Assembly: GCA_020912385.1 (NCBI GenBank)
Contig: CP087217.1
Span: forward strand, 1,860,001 to 1,924,000
Direction: 5' to 3'
Origin: Neofusicoccum parvum
Lineage: Eukaryota; Ascomycota; Dothideomycetes; Botryosphaeriales; Botryosphaeriaceae
DNA: 64,000 nucleotides
The translations under genes and the position numbers were made by a program. The number at the start of each line of letters is the position of its first letter. Within the stretch, counting starts at the first letter, position 1. This document shows positions 1 through 11,000 of this stretch, one piece after another. The notes under the pieces were generated by a model. That model was not told the origin of the DNA, did not search any database, and saw only the letters and a list, made by a program, of their open reading frames with translations.

Positions 1-414
1 ATGGCGGGAGAAAGGCGGGGTCCTCGCGAGTCATGCAGCTGACGTCGCGTCGTCTTCGCGTCTTCTCCGTCTGCGCGCTCCCTCCCGCCGCATAACACTC
101 GCTCAATCCCACTTATCAACTTGCCCACCGTCTCACTTCTGCTTGACGCCCTCTCTGAAGCATACAGACGCCCTTCATCAGCGCTGTACCGCAGAGCCTG
201 GCCGAAGACACCACTCAATGGGACGCGGCACCAATTCTGTCGCCTGCAGCCTGGACGGTCACCGGCAATCTCAGTGCACCACGGTTGACCTAGCAAATCA
301 TGATTTCTGCCGTATGTGGCGCGCTTATTGACTAGACAGCCTCGCTTCACTTCGCTCAATTCAGACCATTGCCCAGCCTGCATCCAACTGTCAAACCTTA
401 TCCGACGGCCTCTC
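1..414. other. intergenic left edge
   Basis: Lies downstream of the sugar transporter stop codon. The short frames here have no family resemblance and no splice logic. It probably holds the transporter 3' UTR and sequence belonging to a gene beyond the window. I see nothing else in it. Confidence 0.5.
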
Positions 415-2304
415 CTACGACTTCTCAACCTCGAGGACGTGCCGGTCACTGTCAACCGCAATCCGCTTCTTCTCCAAGGATGCCTTAACCGGATTTGAAG
501 CGTGGAAGATATCGTCAAGCTCTTCGAGCTACACCGAAACTCGTCAGCCAATTCTACCACAAACGCATCAGCATTGAGACTTCTTACCGTTCGGTTCTTG
601 GTCTCGGGGATGAGGAAGTAGATGACAATGGCCTGGAAGACATCCCACACGGCAAAGATGATGTACGTCCTCCAGCCGATCTTCTCCATGGACACAGGCC
701 ATGCGTAGTTGTTCATGAGCATCGCTAAATACCAAGTCAGCAGGGTTCGATACCGCGCCCATAAAATCGAGGCTTACCCAAGTTCATGACAAACGACGAG
801 AATGCCATGCCTTTGGCACGCATCTCGAATGAGAGCACCTCGACAGGGACCAGTTGCTGCAGAGGCGTGAAGCCGAAGGCAAAGATGATGTTGAACATGA
901 AGATGAACGCGACTGCTGCTGTTCCTGCCGCATTGTTGCTCTCATCCTTGGCCAGCGTTGCCGTTGAGCCTGTGATGCACACCCAACAGATGGCGCACCC
1001 GATGTTGGCGAAGAGAAGCAATGGACGGCGACCGAACCACTCCACAGTCCTCGCGCCAATCAGAGCCGTCACAAACTGGACACAGTTCAGGATCAAGTTA
1101 ATGTTCTTCTGCTGAAGTTCGTCGTGGTATCCCGCTGTGTCGAGAGCACTGCTCAGGTAATACGAGAGCACCGCTGTTTCCAACAATCAGCATATGATAC
1201 GCCATCGAAGGGGAGATCACTCACCATTTCCAGCCCACTGTCCAAAAACAACAATGACCAAGTTGCAGCACAGGCGGTATACTGACGGCTTGTTGCGGAA
1301 AAGCGAGCGGTAGTCCCACCAGCGCTTGTCAGACCCATCCATCTCAAGGTACTCCTCGTACTCTTGCAGCTGCAGCTGAACCCACACGCTGTCTGGGTTG
1401 TCATGGCCGTGCCAGTAGGTCAACATCTCCCGACACTTGTCGCGCTTTCCGCGAGTGTACAACCAACGAGGCGATTCAGGTAGGATCCAAGCAAATAGGA
1501 AGACGATTCCAGCAAAAAGAAGCTGCAGCCAGGTCATGATGAGCCAGCTGTTGTTGCCATGCAAGCCAATGGTGCCACGAGCCGTGCCACTGGCCAAGAT
1601 GGAGCCGGTGAACCTTAATACGCCGTTAGTATCTCTCTTTCTGGCTCCGAATGTATCCTCGTGCTTACCAGAAGGTGTTGTACCAAGCAGTCATTACACC
1701 GCGGTACGCCGGGTGCGAGATCTCAAGAACCAGGATCGGGCCACCCGCCGTCATGAAGCTGACACCGAAACCAAGCACAAATCGACCACCCATGAACTGG
1801 GCGCGGCTCGCATCAGTGGAGGTTGTTCCTTGGATGATGGTGCCGATGATGATCAGAGTGGCGCCTGCGAACATGCCGGCGCGACGACCAAGCTGATCAA
1901 GAGATGGCCCGACGAACGGCAGCGCAACGACACCTCCAATCGTGTACATGTTCGCGACAATTCCTGACCAGAGCCCCTTGTTCTCGATATGGAAGAACTC
2001 CAAGAATGCCGGAGTCTCCAAGAAGGAGTTCATCAGGGACCCATCATATCCGTTTGCAGTCGAGCAAAGGAAGCCGACCAGGCAAGCAAGGTAGAGGATG
2101 AGCGACCGGGCAGCAAACGGCTTCGGAGGTTCCTTCAACTTTGCCTCCTCAAAGGCAGCCGTTCCGGAGATAATCTTGATCTCCTTCGGGCCGTTCAACT
2201 GGCGGCGGCGTACTTAAGGATTAGCCTTGACCCGAACATGCACCACGACACTTGAAATCTTTTCTTACCGACTCCTCGCGAAGGGTGGTTGTATTCTTCT
2301 CCAT
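415..2304 (-). CDS. MFS sugar transporter (hexose/lactose permease-like), 533 aa
   Basis: Plasma-membrane sugar:proton symporter of the sugar porter family. Six exons on the minus strand: 2304-2269, 2198-1669, 1613-1225, 1173-778, 724-588 and 528-415. They sum to 1602 nt, exactly 534 codons, and every intron (51-70 bp) has GT and AG ends. Family signatures seen are LDQLGRR after the second helix, RFVLGFGVSF, LPESPRWLYTRGK ahead of the central loop, GQWAGNAVLSYYL in helix 7, and PETKNRTLEEL after helix 12. The start is ATG at 2304. A downstream TTG that opens a long frame (2198) is simply the first base of exon 2. Length is normal for the family. The substrate cannot be told from sequence; the GNAVLSYYL and PESPRW context resembles lactose permease and hexose transporter-like fungal members. 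Confidence 0.9.
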
Positions 2305-2360
2305 GTTTGCAGAGATTGGAGCTCTCGTGCTGGAGTTTGTGGTCTGGAAATCCCGACGGA

Positions 2361-2369
2361 TATATATAT
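2361..2369 (-). promoter_or_regulatory. TATA-like element of the transporter
   Basis: An alternating TATATATA run lies 57 bp upstream of the transporter ATG on the minus strand. Spacing fits a TATA box with a short 5' UTR. Position and sequence are seen; function is inferred. Confidence 0.4.
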
Positions 2370-3196
2370 TTTTCATGCATGGAATATCGCTCCCCAGATT
2401 CGCGGAGCATGATTCTCCGCTGCGTCGTCAGCTGAGCCACTCGGCCCGTATACAGCAGAGGATGCAGCCACGATCCGCACGAAAGGACAACCGGCCGACT
2501 TTGAGGGCTCCAGGCGCATGTGCATGATCCGTTCAATTCAAGATACCAACAGGCAGACTTCCACACTCTGGCCAATCTTACCGCGACCGGCTGCGCCATG
2601 AGGAATTCACAACGGCACACGTCTCAGGTGCAGTGGAACAATCGACACGAGGCGTCATCTGGATGTTCCCGCTCGGTTAATTCAAGCATTCATTAGGCCA
2701 CTTACACGCAGTACCGAGCGTTTGAGATGCGGAGAACCCCAGTCCGACTATTTGACGTGGTCCGTGCATCCGGGGAAGGCTACCTTGGAGGATTCAGCCC
2801 CCGGGATCGCGGCCAGAATTCCCGGAGAGCTTCCTATACAGACTGTTTTCTGAACAAAAGGCACAGGGTTTCATTTCTTTCAAACAGCTAAAGCTATCTC
2901 GCTTGGCTGACACTGAGAAATTTGAGCGAACAAATTCGCGCCCCTCCCAAGCCATCTTCTGGTCGTCAGCTCCTCCTGACGGCACCTGCCTTCGCTTATC
3001 CTGGCTCGAATTCGCCCTGGCACCGATTGTATACAGTCCGACCATTGGTTCATCGGACTCGGTCTCCTTCTGGACCACTCAACTCCACGGCACGTTCGAA
3101 CATGCTGCGCCCGATGCTCATAGCCAATAGTCGTGGTCGGTCGCAAGAGCATGGCGCGCCCAGCTCGTTGATGGGGCGTTTGAAACGTGGTTCCGA

Positions 3197-3362
3197 GGTT
3201 GGTTCGGAAAGTCTTGCGACACCTGCATACCTTCATGGCTAGTTGAGGCATTGATTCTGATGGCTTTGACATTTGTTTCAATGCAGATTCTGGTCCGGAC
3301 GAATACTTCGACTGCCCAAGTACCAGGAATACGTTCTTGTTGCAATACTTCACAGACTGACT
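3197..3362. repeat. MITE-like element, copy C
   Basis: Left end GGTTGGTTCGGAAAG..TTGCGAC and right end GTTGCAATACTTCACAGACTGAC are degenerate inverted copies of each other. They match the ends of the element at 44114-44261. The inner motif TCCGGACGAATACTTCGACTG aligns with the inner motifs of the copies at 29.06 and 44.19 kb. Differences look mainly like C/T and G/A transitions. The length is about 166 bp and it encodes nothing. The flank at 3140-3185 also resembles the start of the copy at 44401. Confidence 0.6.
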
Positions 3363-3681
3363 ACGTACCTGCAGAAGCTTGCTTGTTCAATTTCTGTCTG
3401 AAGCAAATGCTGGTTTTTCCTTTAACAAATTTGGGACCTCGAACCCTGAGTAAACCGCTGGTTTGCGTGGGGCTCGGTACCACCACCACAGATGTTGATG
3501 CCACGGAACATTTTCTTGGGGACATTGAGTCACTGGGTGTGGTTCGTCAAGAATTAAATTCTCCCATCAGACATATTTAAACCTATCCTTTCTGCAGACC
3601 TCCAAGAAGAAGAACAACCCAGTTCCGTTGGAATCCTAAATCGAAAAAAGGAGTATTCGCACCGCAAACCCCTCCACCAAA

Positions 3682-4830
3682 ATGGAGCAGCAACCGCAAG
3701 AGCAGCCGCCCCCGTACGCCTCCACGCTCTCGGAGCGCGACCAAATGGTCGAGCTGGCCACCGAGACGCTGCGAAAAGAAGCGCACTCGCCCTTCGGCGA
3801 CGCCGACGCCTTCTCGATCGAGCGGCTCCGCAACTTCCTCTGCTACGCCATGGCGGTCGACTACGACGCGGCGGTGGCGGGCGAGCCGCCCGTCACGCTG
3901 CCGGCGGCCGACGCGGCGCACTTCAACACCGTCTTCGTGACGCTGGACCGTTACCTGGCGTCGCTGGGGGAGACGTCGGACGTCGGGGACGAGGCCAAGG
4001 CGGCGCTGGGGGCGTACTTCTGGGAGCACGTGCACGCGCCGTCGCGGGCGCTGGGGCTGCCCAGCGAGGCCGTCATGGTGTGCGTGCGCCGCTTCGCCGT
4101 CTACCAGACGGCGCGCGGCGCGTACAAGGGCTGCAACTGGGGCGTGCTGCACACGTACGGCGTGCGCGAGTGGGCCGGCAAGCTGCTCGTCGACCGCCGC
4201 GCCATCGTCCCGCGCGTCGCCGCCACGCCCGCCCTCGAGCGCGCCCTCCTGCGCGAGATCGAGCGCAACGTCCGCAACTGGTTCGAGCGCCTCGACGGCT
4301 TCGACTTCGAGGTCGCCCTGCACCCGGGCGTCGGCCACCGCAAGCGCGGCTGGACCCAGGCCGAGCTCGGCGCCTTCGAGCTCACCGACCTGGCGAAGCG
4401 CTTCCAGGCGCGCCAGATCGCGTCCGAGGAGTTCCGCGAGCGCTGTCCCGAGTCGCGCCTCGCCATCCGGGACCTCTACCCGGCCCACATTCACATCCCA
4501 GACCGCCTGCTCCGAGACAGCGACGCGGAGAAGAAGGGAGCTTCCGACGACGGTCCTGTTGACAAGACCAAAGGGCTTAAGGGGAAGGAACCTGCGCATT
4601 TTGGGCATCTGTGGGAGAGGACTAAGCAATTCCTTGGTGTGCTGGAACGGAAGGCTCTCGACAACAGCAAGAATCGCAAGACTAAGCAGCCATTGAGGTA
4701 TTCAGATCGGACGGAGGGAGTGGCGCAAAGAGGCGCTGCAGAGCTTTTCGTTAGTGAGGAGTTTCCGCGGCATCGCGCCAACCCAAATTTTTTCCATGAT
4801 AAGGCCAACGTAGGTAGCGATTACTTGTAG
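3682..4830 (+). CDS. hypothetical protein, 382 aa, single exon
   Basis: Intronless frame with ATG in a good context (CCAAAATGGAG). I do not recognise a family. The N-terminal ~15 residues are Q/P rich. Residues ~20-290 look like a soluble helical domain with conserved-looking aromatic stretches (YFWEHVHAPSRALGL, YKGCNWGVLHTYGVREW, RNVRNWFERLDGFDFEV). A basic, low-complexity C-terminal third follows (KKGASDDG..KTKGLKGKEP). The first ~770 bp are very GC-rich (third positions almost all G/C) and the last third is not. No signal peptide or membrane segment is seen. The long minus-strand frame beneath it (3583-4629) is a mirror of this GC bias, not a gene. Coding status rests on open length, third-position bias and start context. 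Confidence 0.7.
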   Translation: MEQQPQEQPPPYASTLSERDQMVELATETLRKEAHSPFGDADAFSIERLRNFLCYAMAVDYDAAVAGEPPVTLPAADAAHFNTVFVTLDRYLASLGETSDVGDEAKAALGAYFWEHVHAPSRALGLPSEAVMVCVRRFAVYQTARGAYKGCNWGVLHTYGVREWAGKLLVDRRAIVPRVAATPALERALLREIERNVRNWFERLDGFDFEVALHPGVGHRKRGWTQAELGAFELTDLAKRFQARQIASEEFRERCPESRLAIRDLYPAHIHIPDRLLRDSDAEKKGASDDGPVDKTKGLKGKEPAHFGHLWERTKQFLGVLERKALDNSKNRKTKQPLRYSDRTEGVAQRGAAELFVSEEFPRHRANPNFFHDKANVGSDYL

Positions 4831-4950
4831 TAGCTATGAGATCGACGCAATCATCCTGAGTAGTGTCGCTCCACCCTAAACGGGATTCATCGCGGGGCCC
4901 CCTGCGGTGATGCCCGGCGTCTGCTCGCCTGTGGATCCGACCGGGTCCAG

Positions 4951-5310
4951 CTAAAAGCTTTCACCAGTCCCCCCATCGCCAGCGGCAGGCCGGACACCAA
5001 GTTCTGGATCATTCCCAGACCGAGAATTACCCGATCTGGTCCTGTTCCAGAACCGCCGCACGTAACGTGGCCCCACCAGTATCAAGGCAAAAGCCAAGAT
5101 ATAGGCAGCAAGGATGCCGAGGAAGGCCTCGAGGACGCGGAAACCGTCGATGCCCACTGCAATCACGTTAGCATATGCTCGACCAAGAGTGTGTACGTTG
5201 AAAAGAGGAGAAGGGAAGAGATATGATGTGGGAGAGTGTGGACGAGGGTGGGAGAGTATGAGAGAGTGTGTGTGGAGGAGATGGTGGCAGGATGAAGAGT
5301 GGGACTTACT
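4951..5310 (-). CDS. possible small single-pass membrane protein, 68 aa
   Basis: A 206-nt exon (5156-4951) follows a textbook acceptor, GCTAACGTGATTGCAG. It encodes GIDGFRVLEAFLGILAAYIL followed by a further hydrophobic stretch, a basic patch (RYVRRFWNRTR) and a polar tail. If spliced to the donor AATAA|GTAAGT at 5310-5304, the last A of exon 1 joins TG of exon 2. This makes an ATG across the junction and an uninterrupted 68-codon frame. The hydrophobic segment spans about residues 8-30. The start model is inference: an upstream coding exon in another arrangement is possible, and no homolog comes to mind. Confidence 0.33.
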   Translation of the reverse strand, partial: SKSHSSSCHHLLHTHSLILSHPRPHSPTSYLFPSPLFNVHTLGRAYANVIAVGIDGFRVLEAFLGILAAYILAFALILVGPRYVRRFWNRTRSGNSRSGNDPELGVRPAAGDGGTGESF

Positions 5311-6866
5311 TATTAATGCGAACTATGGATTGTTTACCTCTGTTGGGGTAAATATCTTGAACACAAGTTAGCGGATACTCTGACAGAAAGGGGGCAGATG
5401 GCGTGGGAGAGTGGAGCAGGAAGGTGTGGGATTCGCCGGTCGGTACTGAGGTCTGCGGCTGAATGCTGACGATGAAGACACTCGACAGCGGAGATGAAGT
5501 GGTGAGAGTGCGAGACAATGGGGCACTCACGTTCGCTGTGAAGATGTTGAAGAAGAGAAGAGGAGAAGAGTTGGAGGTCTGAAGGCGACAGATATACCCA
5601 TCGCGCGCCCGGCCCGCGACTTCCCTCTTCGACCATCTGCGCTGAGCACGCCATCAGGGCCAGCACCCAGCGCTCGCAGGTGCGGGAAGGCACTCAGACA
5701 GGAAGCCACGGAGAAAAATACGCATACGCAACCCGCAACACCCTCCGCACATAGCATTCCTCAGCCGCACACGCTGGAGGACAAGTTGGCAAGTGAGAAG
5801 AAGGACACTCAACGCCGAAAAAAAGTCACGATATGACTTCGAAGAACGGAGGTAACTTCTCCCATTTTTGCAACCAGACAAACAGAAAATGTGATATTTA
5901 GAGGCGACCGAGACTTCTACATACATTCTCCGCGGACTGGGTTACCAGTTGATGGGCGAAAAGAGCGATGGAGGCCGGGAGTGCGGCTGATTAAGGCGGT
6001 TATTCAGCTCCTTTAATCGACTTCTGGACTATCCGGTCGGGGTGAGACTAGAGGCGGAGCATCATAGAAGCCACTGTATGATCACAAAACGGAGTTGAGC
6101 CGAGAATTGAGCTAAGGTGGTAACGGATGGAAGGCGCGGCAATCATTCGTCTCTACAGAATACATCGTAGATAAATAGACCAATTCGATTCATATATCTT
6201 AGACAGCATGTCGTCCCAACCCCAATATCCTACATAACGATACACCAATTGCAGCAACCTTCGTCATCATCACCATCATCATTGTGATCCTGCTGCCTGT
6301 GCTCTTCGGCTATTTCAGTAGACACCACGTGACCGCCGATTTGAAACAATTTCACGGCTTTGTGGCAGCGACCTTATAGTTCCCTTTAGTTAAAACTTAT
6401 TAAGTTTATACATGCGAGTATTAAACTCACCTTTCTGACGACGTGCCATACTAAGCTTCTACTGTATGTGGCTTGTTGCGGTCGCTTTTATAAGACTTAA
6501 ACGAGGAACTTAAATAGCGTAGGTTTTGTCTCAAATGATAGTTGCTCCAGAATGGGTTGGATCTAGGCTTCCGCGCTGTTAAGTATTCGGAATATGTTCA
6601 AGTTCTTGCTGTCAGAGTTAATAATTGAACGCAAGGGACTTTAAAGTTAATGATGTCACTCCTTATAAGTGAGGCTATAACGTAGAGAACCTACAGGGAA
6701 GGAATTTGCGATCGATAGTCGGACGATTGCTATGAACGACTGTAGATAACAGGCGTGTTCCCGGTTGATTTTGCCTTTTTTTAATCAGTTCAAGAATCAC
6801 AGTTGCACAAACTTACATAGCTCATGCATAAGATCACACACCTGTAAATGATCGACCATGCAATAC

Positions 6867-7042
6867 CTACTGTACCACTTATGCCGCCCTATATTGCTGC
6901 CTACTGTACCACTCGCGCCACCTTACATTGCTGCCTACTGTAACGCTTACTTCGCCTTACGTTGTTGCCTACTATACCACTCACGCTGCCTTATGTTACT
7001 GCCTACTGTACCACTCACGCTGCCTATTGTATCACTTACGCT
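6867..7042. repeat. 34-bp tandem repeat (minisatellite), about 5 units
   Basis: Units start at 6867, 6901, 6935 and 6969, each 34 bp and beginning CTACTGTACCACT (or a one- or two-base variant). A fifth, shortened unit starts at 7003 and a further partial one at 7024. Units differ mostly by C/T and A/G changes. An overlapping open frame (6858-7283) is a by-product of the repeat. Confidence 0.85.
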
Positions 7043-7320
7043 ATTCCTATTAGTTGATAAACGAAAACCACACATTTTCATGCGACTACAACAGAAATTG
7101 CAAATGCGAGGCCAAGCAAAGCGTGAGGCCAAGTCACGGACTCTTTCCTTCTTCAAAACGATCACGCATGACTCAGCAATCGCAGATTCCGGAGGCGTGA
7201 TCAGGATGAGGGATGGCTACACGGACGGTGAACTTGGACGGAGTATGATGACGGCAGCAGCAGTAGCGGGAAGCATCGTTTGAGGAACAGCAGGGTAAAA
7301 AGTCAGGGACGTTCAGTTTA

Positions 7321-7344
7321 TCAATCAATCAATCAATGAATCAA
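7321..7344. repeat. TCAA tetranucleotide microsatellite
   Basis: Four perfect TCAA units followed by TGAA and TCAA. Confidence 0.8.
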
Positions 7345-8034
7345 CAACGATGAGCTCCCGCCAACCACGTGACGCCCACACACAGTAGCCAAGCCAGTAA
7401 AAACGACAAAAGGTGACGTACAAAATGATCTCGGAGACAGCTTTGAGGAGAATACGGGAGAGAGAAATTGAAGACAAGAGTAACAAAAACACAAGCGTAA
7501 TAAGACTAGACTTAATTCTTTGTACACATCGCACTGCGCGCTTTTTTGTTTCGAGACATGCTGCGTCGGCTTGGAAGAGAAGGGGGGCTCAGTAAGAAAA
7601 GAAGGGTCGTTACATGCGTCGTGGAGAAGGCGGGGGGGTGCGCAAGGGCCAACTCCCACACGGGACTCTCGAACCATCCGGGCCCGGTCCAAGCCAAGAG
7701 GAACACTCCGGATGGGAAGAGGAAACGACGCATGCGTGCCAAAATAGAGACCCATGTATTTGATGAATTAGCGCCTGCGTCAACAGGCAATGAAGGAAAA
7801 GAGATAAAACAATAGGCCAGATTTCTTCTTGATGAAGCGTCAAAACGAGCTGTTCAACACGATGCATAATGCCGCTGCTGCAGAGGTGGTATCGGAAGCG
7901 CCGGAGATAAAAGGGAACCAACGACAAAACGCCGGGAGCACAACAGCGCCACAAGCCCCGACGAAACCAAACGAGAATGCGGTAGGCGTACAAGAGCGCG
8001 CCTCGAAGCACGCGCGCGCATGCCGGGGAACCTT

Positions 8035-11000
8035 CTAAGGCGAGAAGCTCTGCGCAGGGATCTGGGGCGGTACAGAAGGCTGCTGCTGCCCCTGCTGCCC
8101 CTGCTGCCCTGGTGGGCTCTGGGGGCGCGACCAGAAGTCCAGTGATGCGATCGTATCCTCGCCCATTTCGTCTTCGTAAGCATACAGGATCTTATCAAGG
8201 TTCTAGTCAGCGCGGGTCAAATGATTGGGGGACGGTTGGAATCTCACCTCTCTCGTAGAAGAGTGCAGCATCCTGATGTTCTTCGCGGTCAAGATATGAA
8301 CCAGCATACCAGTCTCCATGTGCCTTATTTCGATAAAGCTGGGCTCGAAGGCAAGAATGTATGGGTTGAAGATAGCAAAGGCCTGCGGCGTGCCCTCCCA
8401 TGTGATCTTCCAGTCCGGACGCGCGCGCCAGCCGTTGCGGTTGACGAAGAACGAGAAGTCCGTGTAGCAGAGCAGGAACTCGGACGAGAGGCGCTCGATG
8501 TGGATAGGCTTGATGTTTTCGCGCCTTGCAACGAAGTCCAGAGAGGTGTCTGCCTGGTCCAGGAGAGACTGAGTCTCGAGGGTCTCGAGGGAGACGACTT
8601 CGAAACCCTTGGCACAGCCGACACAAAGCTTCGAGCGCAGGAAGTGGATGGATGTCGATTCGGTGGGAATGTAGAATTCCTGTCGCCGGGTTAATTACAA
8701 AGCAAAAATAACTGACCGAGTGCCTGCGTATGCGTACCTTGTAGGGCTTGAGCACATCCTGACCACCAGCCAACATTCTGGAGAAACCCGTCTTCTTTGA
8801 CTTCTTCGCCATGTTCTCCATGGGCTCGTAAACCTTGATAGTCGTTGAAAGCGCTGAAGTCTTGACGCAGCACACGAGGTGCTGGCCCACACATACACCG
8901 GCCTTGAAGAAGTTGGCGTGACAGATCTTGCGGCCTCTCTTTGATGCAGAGCCTTGGTTCTCGTCCGGATCGAGAGCTTCCAGCGGGTATGAGTACATTG
9001 TCTTGTCAGACAGAACCAGGAGGATCTGGTGTTGCTCCAGAACATCGATCTGAGTGACGGCCTTGCACTCCAGGACCCGCTTCGGCTTGATCGAGGCGTC
9101 CCTTGGCCTGCGATCAGCAACGTAAACACCAAAGTCAGTACCATAGGCCAGTTTGCGGCCACCATCTGTGTATTGGTCAGCAAAAAACCTCGACAACAAA
9201 AATGAAAATACTGACCAAGAGGCACACAGCAGTTGACCTTGATGGACTGGTTGAAGAAACCTTCGCAGACAATGTCCTTGGTGAAGATGTTGCTCCGATC
9301 TCTCAGGTTCCGTTGCTGCGTCTGAATGTGCTTCATCCACTTCTCCTGAGAAATCTGTGTCGATGCGTACAGAGTCTGCTCGTAACCGCCCTTGCCCAGG
9401 TGCTTGAAGGTAATCGGGTAGCCTTGTTGTTTGTTCTCCGCTTTCGCTCCTGCATTCAGATTGGTTTTGTTGGCGGTAAGGCTCAAGCTAGATGAGGGCC
9501 GTCTTGCCATACCTTGCTTGGGCAGAACCTCCTCCATCTGCGTGATAACCAGTAGCTCCAGTGGGATCGGCTTCTTGTACACCTTCATCTCCTCCTTCTT
9601 GTTGACCGTCTTTATCCGGACTAGCAAAACCGCATGATCGAAAAGGTAGGCCTGGATGTCACTGGTATTATCCGTAGGAGTCTTCTTCAACGAACCCTTG
9701 AAGATGAGTTGGCGGTTCTCCTCTGTCAGCTTCAGATCCACATATTCACCCGGACGGAACTTCAGATCCCTGTTGAGCTGCACCAAGTTGAAATGGTTCT
9801 CCGCCTTTCCGGACTCGATGTTGACCTTTGAAAGAGTGTCCTTGATGATCACAATGGCCTTCGGAATATCATTCTTGTCTGGGTTGTCGTCTGCCGTGTA
9901 CTTCAGCACGTTCTCCAGCAGCAGCGGGTAACGCGCCAATCTCGTGGTCGGCTTCGTGAGATAACCGTTCAGCTCCAGCTTCCTCGACTCCTTCATCCTC
10001 TCGACCTCCTCAACAAATCTCGCGAAGGCAGGATTCGTCTTTTTCTCATGCTCAAACTCGTACTTGCCAAAAAGCTGGTTGGCACCGTATTTGATGAACG
10101 GGGCGAAGTGCGGCACGTACTCCAGGAAGATGTCTCCGACATTGGCCACAACGGGCTCCACTTGCTGCCTGCGCGTCAGAGATTCCGCAAGACGAGCGTT
10201 GACCTTGTAGACCTCTTGGCAGTTTGAGAAGACCGTGCGGATGAACTTCTCCCGACGATGCTCGGGGATTGGTGATGTTGTGGGATTCCGCAGCGGCTTC
10301 ATCCAAAAGTCGCGGAGATACTCCAAATCCTTCACGAAGTCCCGCTCGGTGTACATCAATTCGGAAATGACCTCTTGGCGCTTCTTTTCCTTCTCTGTGA
10401 TACTGTCGGCGATCTCCTTCGACACCGTCATGATCCAAAGCTTCTTCTCGTCGTCATCATTGTCATCGTGAAGACTAGTCTTCGATTCCTGTTTCTTGAG
10501 ACCAGGTTGAGGCTTCAGGTTCAAACGTGCCTGCTGTTCCAATCTCCTCGGGCAGGCAATGGAGTAGCACAGCTTGTCGCGCGTGCAAGTCGGCGAATAG
10601 CACTCCGTAAGCAAGGTAAAGACTCCGTTGACTTCAGTCGAATCCTCCATGAGCGTCTCACGGAACTGGTAGACCTCGGCTTGCGAATCACGTAGCCTGT
10701 GCGCGTAGGTAACTTCGTGAAAGAACTTTTGCGCATCCAGAGACCGGCCTAGAAGAAGCGCGAGATTCCTGTCCGAAGTTCTGATGATATACCCGATAAG
10801 CTCAACAGCCTCTGCGCCAGTGAAAGCGCTCTGGTACACCAGGCCGTCCTTGTCCTTCTCACCCAACACGACCCTTTCTCGGAAGACTTCTGCAACCCTG
10901 GACAATAGCGCTGGGTAGACCAAAGGCCTCTCTCGGGCGGCGGGGGCACCTTGGCGACCAGAGCCTGATTTAGTGGGCTTCAGAGCGTTTTCGCCGACTT

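Larger units (their letters stand above)
2305..3681. other. intergenic, divergent promoters plus a MITE-like copy
   Basis: Separates the transporter (-) from the orphan gene (+), so it contains both promoters. Its right half carries the MITE-like copy at 3197-3362. The short frames here (such as 94-157 aa on the minus strand around 2794-3353) overlap that repeat, show no family features and are not called. Confidence 0.6.
5311..8034. other. long AT-rich spacer with minisatellite
   Basis: About 2.7 kb between the doubtful small gene and the ROM2 stop codon. Base composition drops to clearly AT-rich between roughly 5.9 and 7.1 kb. A 34-bp tandem repeat (6867-7042) and a short TCAA run (7321-7344) lie inside. 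The frames present are short, overlap on both strands and show no protein family features. The stretch 5330-5900 on the minus strand has possible splice sites and could hold 5' exons of the gene at 4951, but I could not build a convincing model. Confidence 0.5.

Noticed and set aside
742..760. GGTTCGATACC resembling a tRNA B box
   Set aside because: Lies in intron 3 of the transporter. No A box or cloverleaf could be built around it.
3583..4629. 348-codon minus-strand frame
   Set aside because: Antisense to the orphan gene. Its Val/Arg/Leu/Ala composition is what GC-rich third positions produce on the other strand, and no domain is seen.
6858..7283. 141-codon plus-strand frame
   Set aside because: Open only because it runs through the 34-bp minisatellite; the protein is repeat-derived.
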